Under the pieces are notes generated by a model. That model was not told the DNA's origin, ran no database searches, and saw only the letters and a program-made list of their open reading frames with translations. From contig NZ_JACOFN010000009.1 in assembly GCF_028764065.1 (NCBI RefSeq), forward strand, positions 1 through 63,672: a stretch of DNA of 63,672 nucleotides, written 5' to 3'. Shown piece by piece: positions 15,975-22,545 of this stretch. The stretch comes from Fructobacillus sp. CRL 2054. GTDB taxonomy: Bacteria > Bacillota > Bacilli > Lactobacillales > Lactobacillaceae. The translations under genes and the position numbers were made by a program. Position 1 is the first letter of the stretch. Every line of letters begins with the position of its first letter.

Positions 15975-16407
15975 AATTTTTCTCCATAACTGAGTTAACT
16001 CACTCAGAATAACAGGGTGGAGATTTCGGAGGCATATCAAGAAGTTGCAAAAAGATTGACCTTATTTAACAGAAATATTTCTTACAATAATAAGACTTTT
16101 AAGACAGACAACCACGCTTGGTAATATGCGCTTTTTATTAATAAACTTTCTCTTTGTTTCAAGAATCTTTCTTCCTTAACGTTTACGCGTCTTAATCGTT
16201 TTTTTGGAATAGCCCTAAGAGCCTTAGAATTGGGATTTGAACGATTCTATTTTCTGATTTAAGAATCGCTATGACAAAAAAACAAACAAAAAAAGATACG
16301 AACATCCGTTCGTATCTTATGGTAAACTATTTTCATCAATAACATTCCACTACAGCCTTTCCAAGCACACTGTAATCAAAATGCTACTTAGCTAGGAGGA
16401 AGAAAAT
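15975..16407. other. 433-base intergenic region upstream of the Abi gene
   Basis: Contains the promoter area of the secreted protein (minus) and of the Abi protein (plus). Visible structure: an inverted repeat CGATTCT...AGAATCG (about 16231-16267), and an 11-bp perfect hairpin at 16293-16318 that is followed by a T-rich stretch only on the minus strand. No open frame with a ribosome-binding site was found. The base composition is noticeably richer in A/T than neighbouring genes. Confidence 0.5.
16281..16318 (-). terminator. Terminator-like hairpin of a possible antisense or small RNA
   Basis: Stem 16293-16303 with 16308-16318 (11 bp, ATCC loop). On the minus strand it is followed by TTTTTTTG and more T-rich sequence. 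No minus-strand gene ends here, so it would terminate an RNA that starts in the 5' region of, or antisense to, the Abi gene. On the plus strand it would be a stable hairpin in the Abi leader. Confidence 0.45.
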
Positions 16408-17370
16408 ATGGTCGAACCCGCTAATTTCCTTGACTGGGATAGCCAACTTAAAAAGCTTCAAGAACACTACAATATTTCTATACAAGGAATTGAAACCGCC
16501 GTCCGCACAATTAAAAAATATTCCTATTATCATTTAATTGAAAAATACCAAGATTCTTTACGTAAAGCATCAGATTCGGATTCCTTCATTGACGGTATTT
16601 CAATCGAAACACTAGGTGTTATCCAAATGCTTGAAAATCGTCTTGCCTCCGAAATACTACAGGCAATTATTTCAATTGAAAAAAACCTAAAGTCCGTTTT
16701 CCAATATGAGCTTGCCAACCAATTTGGCCTATTAGAAGAAGAATATTTAAATCCAATTCATTATTCAAAAAAGGGGCAACTCACTAAACAAGTTTTACAC
16801 ACTCTTCGTCACAAAAATCAGCACAGCAAAAATGTATCAAAAACATTACTAACCTATCGCAGGACTGGTGACATTCCACCCTGGATACTAGTGGAAAATA
16901 TTTCTTTTGGTCAATTCAACTGCTGGCTTCAAATTTGCTCTACTGACATAAAACAGGCCGTTATGAAAGATTTCTTTCTTCCCTCTTCTATTAATAGAGA
17001 AACCTTAACCGCTTTCCAAAATACGATTAACTATTTAATCGACTTTCGTAACGGTCTAGCCCATGGGGAGTCCATCGGTCAAATCCGTTCAAAGACTTCT
17101 CTAAAGCTAGCCTACATCCGCTCTTTTTATTCAGAAACAATACTATCCGATGAAGAGTTTAATAGGGGCTATGGTCAGCAGGATTTCTTCGGTCTTCTAC
17201 TAGTTATCGGTACTCTTTTAAAACAGAGCGAACGGCAAATATTCAAAGATCAGTTAGTAAATCTCTTAAACATATTTGATAGTCTTCTTCCAATCAATGA
17301 AGAGCCAATGAGACGCATTCTCGGACAAATACCTATCAATATTATGGAACGATTTGAAAAAATAATATAA
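16408..17370 (+). CDS. Abi_2 (AbiD/AbiF-like) abortive infection protein with HEPN motif
   Basis: 320 residues. N-terminal FLDWDSQLKKLQEHYNIS and YSYYHLIEKYQ, the middle FGQFNCWLQ (usually FGxxSxxY) after PPWILVENIS, and a C-terminal FRNGLAHGES give the Abi_2 (PF07751) plan. RNGLAH fits the HEPN ribonuclease motif R-x4-H. Known relatives (AbiD, AbiD1, AbiF) arrest phage-infected cells. Shine-Dalgarno TAGGAGGAAG. The gene is AT-rich with codon use unlike its neighbours, flanked by tRNA genes, consistent with horizontal gain. No protein antitoxin is adjacent; a structured region lies upstream. Confidence 0.82.
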   Translation: MVEPANFLDWDSQLKKLQEHYNISIQGIETAVRTIKKYSYYHLIEKYQDSLRKASDSDSFIDGISIETLGVIQMLENRLASEILQAIISIEKNLKSVFQYELANQFGLLEEEYLNPIHYSKKGQLTKQVLHTLRHKNQHSKNVSKTLLTYRRTGDIPPWILVENISFGQFNCWLQICSTDIKQAVMKDFFLPSSINRETLTAFQNTINYLIDFRNGLAHGESIGQIRSKTSLKLAYIRSFYSETILSDEEFNRGYGQQDFFGLLLVIGTLLKQSERQIFKDQLVNLLNIFDSLLPINEEPMRRILGQIPINIMERFEKII

Positions 17371-17398
17371 AAAAAGGACATCGAATACGATGTCCTTC
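17371..17398. terminator. Bidirectional terminator between Abi gene and tRNA-Thr
   Basis: AAGGACATCG/CGATGTCCTT stem with A/T-runs on both sides. Confidence 0.85.
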
Positions 17399-17410
17399 TT
17401 TATCTAATAG

Positions 17411-17483
17411 TGCCGACTAACGGACTCAAACCGTTGACCCCCTCATTACTAGTGAGGTGCTCTATCAACTGAGCTAAGTCGGC
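17411..17483 (-). tRNA. tRNA-Thr (anticodon AGU)
   Basis: Minus strand acceptor GCCGACT/AGTCGGC, D-arm GCTC...GAGC, anticodon stem CCTCA/TGAGG with loop CTAGTAA giving anticodon AGT, T-arm AACGG-TTTGAGT-CCGTT. CCA not encoded. It shares a transcript with tRNA-Leu upstream. Confidence 0.94.
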
Positions 17484-17554
17484 AAAATTAATACTCAATA
17501 ATTGTAGCAAATGCTAGCAACTATGACAACCAAATTTTATAAAAAATTTGGTTA

Positions 17555-17637
17555 TACGGATGACAGGAATCGAACCTGCACGGATATAATCCACTAGAAC
17601 CTAAATCTAGCGCGTCTGCCAATTCCGCCACATCCGC
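17555..17637 (-). tRNA. tRNA-Leu (anticodon UAG)
   Basis: Minus strand acceptor GCGGATG with CATCCGT (a G-U first pair), anticodon stem CTAGA/TCTAG with loop TTTAGGT (anticodon TAG), long variable arm (class II tRNA), T-arm GCAGG-TTCGATT-CCTGT. First tRNA of a two-gene transcript. Confidence 0.93.
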
Positions 17638-17657
17638 ATGTCTTAAGCAACTATTAA

Positions 17658-17686
17658 ATAATACTGGAATTATCGCCAACCGTCAA
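17658..17686 (-). promoter_or_regulatory. Promoter of the tRNA-Leu/tRNA-Thr transcript
   Basis: Minus strand TTGACG (17681-17686), 17-base spacer, TATTAT (17658-17663), 20 bases before tRNA-Leu. Confidence 0.75.
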
Positions 17687-17696
17687 GCAAAATCAA

Positions 17697-17730
17697 TAAA
17701 AAAAGTGGTGACTTCGTCACCACTTTTTTA
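17697..17730 (-). terminator. Terminator of mutY/AI-2E transporter transcript
   Basis: AAAAGTGGTGAC/GTCACCACTTTT stem with TTCG-type loop and T-runs on both strands. Confidence 0.85.
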
Positions 17731-18876
17731 TTTCAAATCATCATCTAATGATTTCGTTAAATTTGACACCTTTTCTTCGTGCCGTTGCGCTTGTTTAAGC
17801 TTAAAAATATAAAGCGTAATTGTTCGAATAATTGCGTAGAAAGGAACTACGACAATCATTCCAATCATCCCCCACAAATTACCAGCAGCCAGAAGTAAGA
17901 GCATAACTGTTAATGGATGAATTCGTAGAGACTTTCCAATCAACGCTGGATAGATAATTGAACCGTTAATCTGCTGAACAATGGCCATCAAAATAACAAT
18001 TCCAATTAACATTTTCCAGTTAATCGACAAAGCGACCAAAACGGCTGGGAATACACCAATAAAAGGTCCAACATAAGGAACGATATTTGCAACCCCAGCT
18101 ATGAATCCGAGCAACCAGATATAAGGCAAGCCAATCACCCCAAATCCAATGGACATTGCAAAACCAACAAAGAGCATTTGAATGGCTTGTCCTGAAATGT
18201 ATCGCTCAATCGTACGGTCTAGTTCCTTACCAAGAATTTCAACATCTTCCGCTCGGTTCTTAGGGAAGAACTTTTGAATAGCAGGAAGAAAACGATTGGA
18301 ATCCGACAGCATGTAGAAAACGATGATTGGCACTGTTAGCGCCCCGATTGTAAAGGAGGTAGCAGCTCCCACAACACCGGTCAATGTTCCAGCTGTAATC
18401 TTTATAAATGAAGAAGAATACTGTGAAACCGCATTTCGAATATCCTTATCTGATATCGAAAGATTCAGTCGTTTAAACCAAGGTTCCTCAATCATGTGTT
18501 GCACATAGTCTTGAGCATGATTCATAACGGACGGCATTGAAGTAACTAAGTTTGTAATTTCATTTAAAATCAAAGGAACAAAAATCATCAAGGCACCGAC
18601 AATCACCACCATGAAAACGGTAAAAGTGATAATGACGGCAAAGGTTCGAGGCAACTGCCAGGAACCAATTTTGATCTTTTCAATCACCTTTTGCAAGGGT
18701 TTCAAACAGTAATAGAGAAAACCCGAAGTAATCAAAGGGATAAAGACCGTTCCACAGAAAACCCCGATGGGCTTCATTAGGAAATCAAAACTGAAGACAA
18801 TCAGAAGTAAGGTAGCGAGGGCTAAAAGCTCAATTGTCCAGAAGAATACCTGCTTTAGTTTTTCATTTGGAAACAT
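17728..18876 (-). CDS. AI-2E family transporter (PerM/YdgG-like)
   Basis: 382 residues with paired N-terminal helices, a central extracytoplasmic domain (about 100-150), then five to six helices with the family patterns SGQAIQMLFVGFAMSIGFGVIGLP, IAGVANIVPYVGPFIGVFPA and GNLWGMIGMIVVVPFYAI. The family exports small molecules (AI-2 in one case, Na+/H+ exchange in others); substrate here unknown. The start overlaps the mutY stop as TAATG, so the two are co-translated. The C-terminal 35 residues are charged and cytoplasmic. Confidence 0.88.
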   Translation of the reverse strand: MFPNEKLKQVFFWTIELLALATLLLIVFSFDFLMKPIGVFCGTVFIPLITSGFLYYCLKPLQKVIEKIKIGSWQLPRTFAVIITFTVFMVVIVGALMIFVPLILNEITNLVTSMPSVMNHAQDYVQHMIEEPWFKRLNLSISDKDIRNAVSQYSSSFIKITAGTLTGVVGAATSFTIGALTVPIIVFYMLSDSNRFLPAIQKFFPKNRAEDVEILGKELDRTIERYISGQAIQMLFVGFAMSIGFGVIGLPYIWLLGFIAGVANIVPYVGPFIGVFPAVLVALSINWKMLIGIVILMAIVQQINGSIIYPALIGKSLRIHPLTVMLLLLAAGNLWGMIGMIVVVPFYAIIRTITLYIFKLKQAQRHEEKVSNLTKSLDDDLK

Positions 18877-19907
18877 TAAAGTTGCTCCTTCAATTTATCT
18901 AAAATTTTATGTTGAACCTTTGGTAATGCAATGGCTTCCTGTTCTTCTACAGATAAGAAACGCTGCCCTTCCTTCAATTCAACAGGGGTCTCAATTTCAA
19001 CAGGCCAAATTTCCCACTTGCGATGGGAAAAAACGTGGGTAATGGGCTTGATGGTCAATTGCTTTCCATCAATTTCTTCTATTGAACTAATAGAACGCAA
19101 TGGTAAGGTCCAAAATCCTGCAAGGAGACCAGTTTCTGGACGTTGCTCGTACAATAGTCCACCCTTTTCATTATAAATGACTAAGGCCTGATAACGTTGC
19201 AAAACTGGCTTTTTCTTCTTTGTTTTAACCGGATATTGATCTTCAACCCCATCTCGGTAGGCAGCATTATACTTACGAACGGGCGAATGCAATGTATCCG
19301 GATCAACCGTCTTCATATAAGAAGTTCCTAAGTCCATAATAGCCTGGTTAAAGTCACCTGGGCGTTCTGGATCAACAATCGGTTCAACAGCGTTATAAAA
19401 GACCTTACGGGTCTTAGGTTTAGCAATATCATCGTCAATTTTCAACAAGCGTGAAAAAACTCGGAAGAAATTACCGTCGATGGCGGGAACTACCTGTTTA
19501 AAGGCGATGGAGGCAATGGCCGCAGCAGTGTATGGGCCTACACCTGGCAGCGCAAGTAAATCGTCGTATGATTCAGGCCACTCCCCCTTCAGGTCCAAAG
19601 CAACGACCTTAGCGGCTTTGTGAAGGTTCCTGGCTCGAGAATAATATCCAAGCCCTTCCCAAAGCTTTAACACTTTTTCTTCAGGTGCTTCAGCTAAATC
19701 TTGGATCGTTGGTAATTCTTTCATAAACCGATTAAAATACGTAATAACCGTGTCTACCCGAGTTTGCTGTAGCATTAGCTCAGATACCAAAACTCGATAG
19801 GGATTATGGTCTACTCTCCACGGCAAATAGGACCTACCTTCTTGGTCATACCAAGTTAATAAGTCTTTACGAAATGCTTTTATTGTTTGCTCGTCCCAAT
19901 TCTCCAT
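18876..19907 (-). CDS. mutY: A/G-specific adenine glycosylase, cluster-less MutY
   Basis: 343 residues. Catalytic Glu lies in VSELMLQQTRVDTV (about residue 43). The HhH motif LPGVGPYTAAAIASIAF and the catalytic Asp in PAIDGNFFRV follow. A C-terminal NUDIX-like domain with FSHRKWEIWPVE recognises 8-oxoG. MutY removes adenine opposite 8-oxoguanine. The [4Fe-4S] loop is degenerate: the segment after MDLGTSYMKTVDPDTLHSPVRKYNAAY has no Cys, and the whole protein has none. Cluster-less MutY is known in some lactic acid bacteria and anaerobes. First gene of a two-gene unit. Confidence 0.93.
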   Translation of the reverse strand: MENWDEQTIKAFRKDLLTWYDQEGRSYLPWRVDHNPYRVLVSELMLQQTRVDTVITYFNRFMKELPTIQDLAEAPEEKVLKLWEGLGYYSRARNLHKAAKVVALDLKGEWPESYDDLLALPGVGPYTAAAIASIAFKQVVPAIDGNFFRVFSRLLKIDDDIAKPKTRKVFYNAVEPIVDPERPGDFNQAIMDLGTSYMKTVDPDTLHSPVRKYNAAYRDGVEDQYPVKTKKKKPVLQRYQALVIYNEKGGLLYEQRPETGLLAGFWTLPLRSISSIEEIDGKQLTIKPITHVFSHRKWEIWPVEIETPVELKEGQRFLSVEEQEAIALPKVQHKILDKLKEQL

Positions 19908-19924
19908 AACCAGTATTATAACAC

Positions 19925-19953
19925 TTGAAAAGCCCCTTTGATTCGGGTATAAT
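19925..19953 (+). promoter_or_regulatory. Promoter of the 47-residue protein gene
   Basis: TTGAAA (19925-19930), 17-base spacer, TATAAT (19948-19953). Confidence 0.8.
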
Positions 19954-20002
19954 CAAATTCTGTACGATAGAATTTTAAAGTTTAAATATAAGGAGTACCA
20001 CT

Positions 20003-20146
20003 ATGGCAGTCAAGACACCATTGAATTCATTCGCCCGTGGCCGCAAGGTTGGTCATGATGCAAAGAAGAAGCGCCGCCTCGAAGCCGTTGCACAATTGCA
20101 ACAATGGGCTAAGGGAAAAGACGTTGAACTTCCTAAGACTAAGTAA
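20003..20146 (+). CDS. Small basic protein of unknown function (47 aa)
   Basis: 47 residues (MAVKTPLNSFARGRKVGHDA, then KKKRRLEAVAQ and a short acidic/Lys tail). Evidence for a real gene: a strong promoter (19925-19953), Shine-Dalgarno AAGGAG 8 bases before the ATG, codon choice like highly expressed genes, and a terminator directly after the stop. Strongly basic N-terminal half with a RGRK and KKKRR cluster, so nucleic acid or ribosome binding is plausible but unproven. I do not recognise a named family. Confidence 0.8.
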   Translation: MAVKTPLNSFARGRKVGHDAKKKRRLEAVAQLQQWAKGKDVELPKTK

Positions 20147-20148
20147 AG

Positions 20149-20176
20149 AAAGTTAGCCTCTGGCTAGCTTTTTTTC
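20149..20176 (+). terminator. Terminator of the small basic protein gene
   Basis: GTTAGCC/GGCTAGC stem (with a G-T pair) and T7 run. Confidence 0.75.
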
Positions 20177-20210
20177 TTGCCTATTTTTTGCTAAAAAAGC
20201 GCTATTTTCC

Positions 20211-20239
20211 TTGTTTTGTCGCCTTGTAATCTTTATACT
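20211..20239 (+). promoter_or_regulatory. Promoter of the PAP2 phosphatase gene
   Basis: TTGTTT (20211-20216), 17-base spacer, TATACT (20234-20239). Its position argues for the ATG at 20274 as start. Confidence 0.6.
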
Positions 20240-20273
20240 AAGTATTAGTAATGAACTACTTGGGGTACCCACT

Positions 20274-20942
20274 ATGATTATTTCAGTAACTAATAAACAG
20301 CGCCGTCATGCTCTGCTAGCAGCGCTCCTATTTATCGTTTTAGCTGTCTTAATTGGCACAAACGCCAGTTGGCCAGCTGATATGGATGAATCAGTCCGTT
20401 TCTTCATGACAGGTATTCAAACCTCTTATGGTGATGCCATTATGTCAGTTGCAACTTTCTTAGGTTCGCCTGCAATGAACTTATTTTATGGAATCATCTT
20501 GGCTTTGGTTTTGCTACTTGCAGACTTAAAACTACCTTCACTTTGGGTGATCCTTACAATTTTTGGTGGCGTTGTTATCACACAGATTATCAAAATCATG
20601 GTACACCGTGATCGCCCCGTTGGTCATTTGCTAACGGATAGCGGCGCTTCATTCCCCTCACAACACGTAACAGCGATGTGGTTAACGGTCTTCATCATGT
20701 TCCTTTTGGTGACACCAAACATTTCATCAACATTGATTCGTATTTTAACGAAATGGTTCTTGATCACGTTAACATTGATGACCATGTTGTCACGCCTTTA
20801 TTTCTCAGCGCACTTCTTGACTGACACAATCGGGGCCTTCCTTCTCGCATACGTTTGGGTAATCTTCTGTGCATCTCTTTACCCAATGACTGCTACATTC
20901 TTAAAGAAAAAGTTCTGGATGTTTAAAGACCAGGAAGCTTAA
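20274..20942 (+). CDS. PAP2-family membrane phosphatase
   Basis: 222 residues with about six membrane helices. The three PAP2 phosphatase motifs are present: KIMVHRDRP (K-x6-RP), PSQHVT (variant of PSGH) and SRLYFSAHFLTD (SR-x5-H-x3-D). Such enzymes dephosphorylate undecaprenyl pyrophosphate, phosphatidic acid or phosphatidylglycerophosphate at the outer face of the membrane. An upstream in-frame TTG start is rejected because the promoter -35 covers it. Single gene, closed by a terminator. Confidence 0.86.
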   Translation: MIISVTNKQRRHALLAALLFIVLAVLIGTNASWPADMDESVRFFMTGIQTSYGDAIMSVATFLGSPAMNLFYGIILALVLLLADLKLPSLWVILTIFGGVVITQIIKIMVHRDRPVGHLLTDSGASFPSQHVTAMWLTVFIMFLLVTPNISSTLIRILTKWFLITLTLMTMLSRLYFSAHFLTDTIGAFLLAYVWVIFCASLYPMTATFLKKKFWMFKDQEA

Positions 20943-20952
20943 CAAAACAAAT

Positions 20953-20987
20953 AAAAAAGCGATGACCGAAAGGTCATCGCTTTTTTA
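20953..20987. terminator. Bidirectional terminator
   Basis: AAAAAAGCGATGACC with its complement around a GAAA loop; it serves the PAP2 gene and nrdF. Confidence 0.9.
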
Positions 20988-20990
20988 TAT

Positions 20991-21959
20991 TTAAATATCA
21001 TAATCTGAATCAGACATAGATTCCGCTTCACCAAGGAGGTAACCATTACCAACCGCGGAGAAGAAATCGTGATTTGATGTTGATGTTGAAATACCATTCA
21101 TAACAACAGGGTTCACATCATCAGCTGAATCAGGGAACATTGGTTCCTGTCCCAAGTTCATCAAAGCCTTGTTCGCGTTATAACGCAGGAATACAAGAAC
21201 ATCATCTGTCCAACCAATTTGGTCATAAATTTCGTGCGTAAACTGCTCTTCGTTCGAATACAAGTCAAAGAGTAGGTCATACATCCAAGCCTTCAGCTCT
21301 TCTTGCTCGTCTTCAGAAAGCTTTTTGAAACCAACTTGGAACTTGTAGCCAATATAAGTTCCGTGAACAGATTCATCTCGCAAAATCAACTTAATGATTT
21401 CAGCCGCGTTAACCATCTTGTTGTGACCCAAATAATAGAGGGGCGTAAAGAAACCTGAATAGAACAAGAACGTTTCTAGGAAGACCGAAGCGGCCTTCTT
21501 TTGCAAAGGTGTTCCATTATGGTAGATATCATTAATCTTATTTGCCTTATACTGCAAAAACTCGTTATGATCAGCCCAATCAAAGGTTTCATCAATTTCA
21601 CTCTTATCATTTAGTGTTTCAAAAATTGATGAGTAAGACTTAGCGTGAACAGATTCCATAAACTGGATATTGTTCAAAACCGCTTCTTCTTTTTGGTTAA
21701 CGGCATCTGCCCGTAATGAAGCCATTCCATCCTGTGATTGGAGGGTGTCAAGCGTTGTCAAACCTGCAAAGACCAAGTTATATACTCGGCGTTCCGCATC
21801 ATCCAGTTCACCACGCCAAACACGCAAATCGTTAGAGATTGGCACACGTGTATCCAGCCAGAACTGCTGAGTCAATTTTTCCCAAGTTGCCTTATCTAGT
21901 GAATCCTCAATATTATTCCAATTCACCGCTGTATAAGAACCTTGATTAACGTGTTGCAT
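20991..21959 (-). CDS. nrdF: Class Ib ribonucleotide reductase, beta subunit
   Basis: 322 residues. Metal ligands and radical site are visible in FAGLTTLDTLQ (Asp), QFMESVHAKSYSSIF (Glu, His; radical Tyr region), FLETFLFYSGF (Glu) and RDESVHGTYIGYK (Glu, His). NrdF carries the Mn(III)2- or Fe-tyrosyl radical used by NrdE to make deoxynucleotides. The gene begins 2 bases after nrdI. It is last in the order nrdH-nrdE-nrdI-nrdF. Confidence 0.95.
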   Translation of the reverse strand: MQHVNQGSYTAVNWNNIEDSLDKATWEKLTQQFWLDTRVPISNDLRVWRGELDDAERRVYNLVFAGLTTLDTLQSQDGMASLRADAVNQKEEAVLNNIQFMESVHAKSYSSIFETLNDKSEIDETFDWADHNEFLQYKANKINDIYHNGTPLQKKAASVFLETFLFYSGFFTPLYYLGHNKMVNAAEIIKLILRDESVHGTYIGYKFQVGFKKLSEDEQEELKAWMYDLLFDLYSNEEQFTHEIYDQIGWTDDVLVFLRYNANKALMNLGQEPMFPDSADDVNPVVMNGISTSTSNHDFFSAVGNGYLLGEAESMSDSDYDI

Positions 21960-21961
21960 AA

Positions 21962-22402
21962 TTATTCTCCTAACGTCTCTTTGATACGAGCAAAAATCTT
22001 TTCAGCTTCACGCTGCGTTCCTCTTAACTCATAATCACCAATAACTGGTACGTTGTACTTTTTGGCATAACGTTTTGCTGTCAAAATGTACTGATCGTTG
22101 AAATTACGATTACCAGATCCAATGACACCGCGAAGGTAACGAGCGTTGTTACCATAATCAACATAGTCGCCCAAGCCATTTGTAAAAATCTCGATTACTT
22201 CCGGCCCCGTACCCGTTCCACCGTTCAAATAGGTTGGTACTAAAATAACATAGGGTTTCTTTTCATGAGCAAAGTCATTTTCTTCACCAATTTCAAGCAC
22301 GGAAAGCTGGTCGCCCGCTGCTTCAGCCTCAGCTTTTAACTTATTAATAAAGGATTCGGTATTACCCTCAATGGACGTGTATAAAACACGGTATTCAGAC
22401 AT
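21962..22402 (-). CDS. nrdI: Flavodoxin-like NrdI, radical cofactor assembly
   Basis: 146 residues of the NrdI family: YTSIEGNTESF FMN phosphate loop, VPTYLNGGTGTGPEVIEI, and the 50s loop-like GSGNRNFNDQYILTAKRYAKKYNVP stretch. Reduced NrdI supplies the oxidant that builds the dimanganese radical in NrdF. Shine-Dalgarno GGGAGAGAAGG. Separated from nrdE by 143 bases carrying a hairpin, unusual in an operon otherwise tightly spaced. Confidence 0.95.
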   Translation of the reverse strand: MSEYRVLYTSIEGNTESFINKLKAEAEAAGDQLSVLEIGEENDFAHEKKPYVILVPTYLNGGTGTGPEVIEIFTNGLGDYVDYGNNARYLRGVIGSGNRNFNDQYILTAKRYAKKYNVPVIGDYELRGTQREAEKIFARIKETLGE

Positions 22403-22507
22403 GTAACCTTCTCTCCCTTCTCATATCACACTGTATATTCATCACAGACTATTCAAGAGCATAGCCGTAACATTTAAAATGATTGCACCCGTTAAGAGTA
22501 CCATATG

Positions 22508-22541
22508 TACAACAAGCTTCCGCTTGTTTTTTATTTTTTTA
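22508..22541 (+). other. Terminator-like hairpin inside the nrd operon, opposite strand
   Basis: AACAAGC TTCC GCTTGTT followed by a long T-rich tract, but only on the plus strand, opposite to the nrd genes. On the minus strand it is a hairpin preceded by an A-tract immediately after the nrdE stop. It may mark an RNA processing site or stop antisense transcription toward nrdE. Confidence 0.4.
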
Positions 22542-22545
22542 AGAA

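Noticed and set aside
22528-22541. T-rich tract as terminator of nrdE
   Set aside because: The hairpin-plus-T order is on the plus strand, opposite to nrdE, so it cannot end nrdE transcription.
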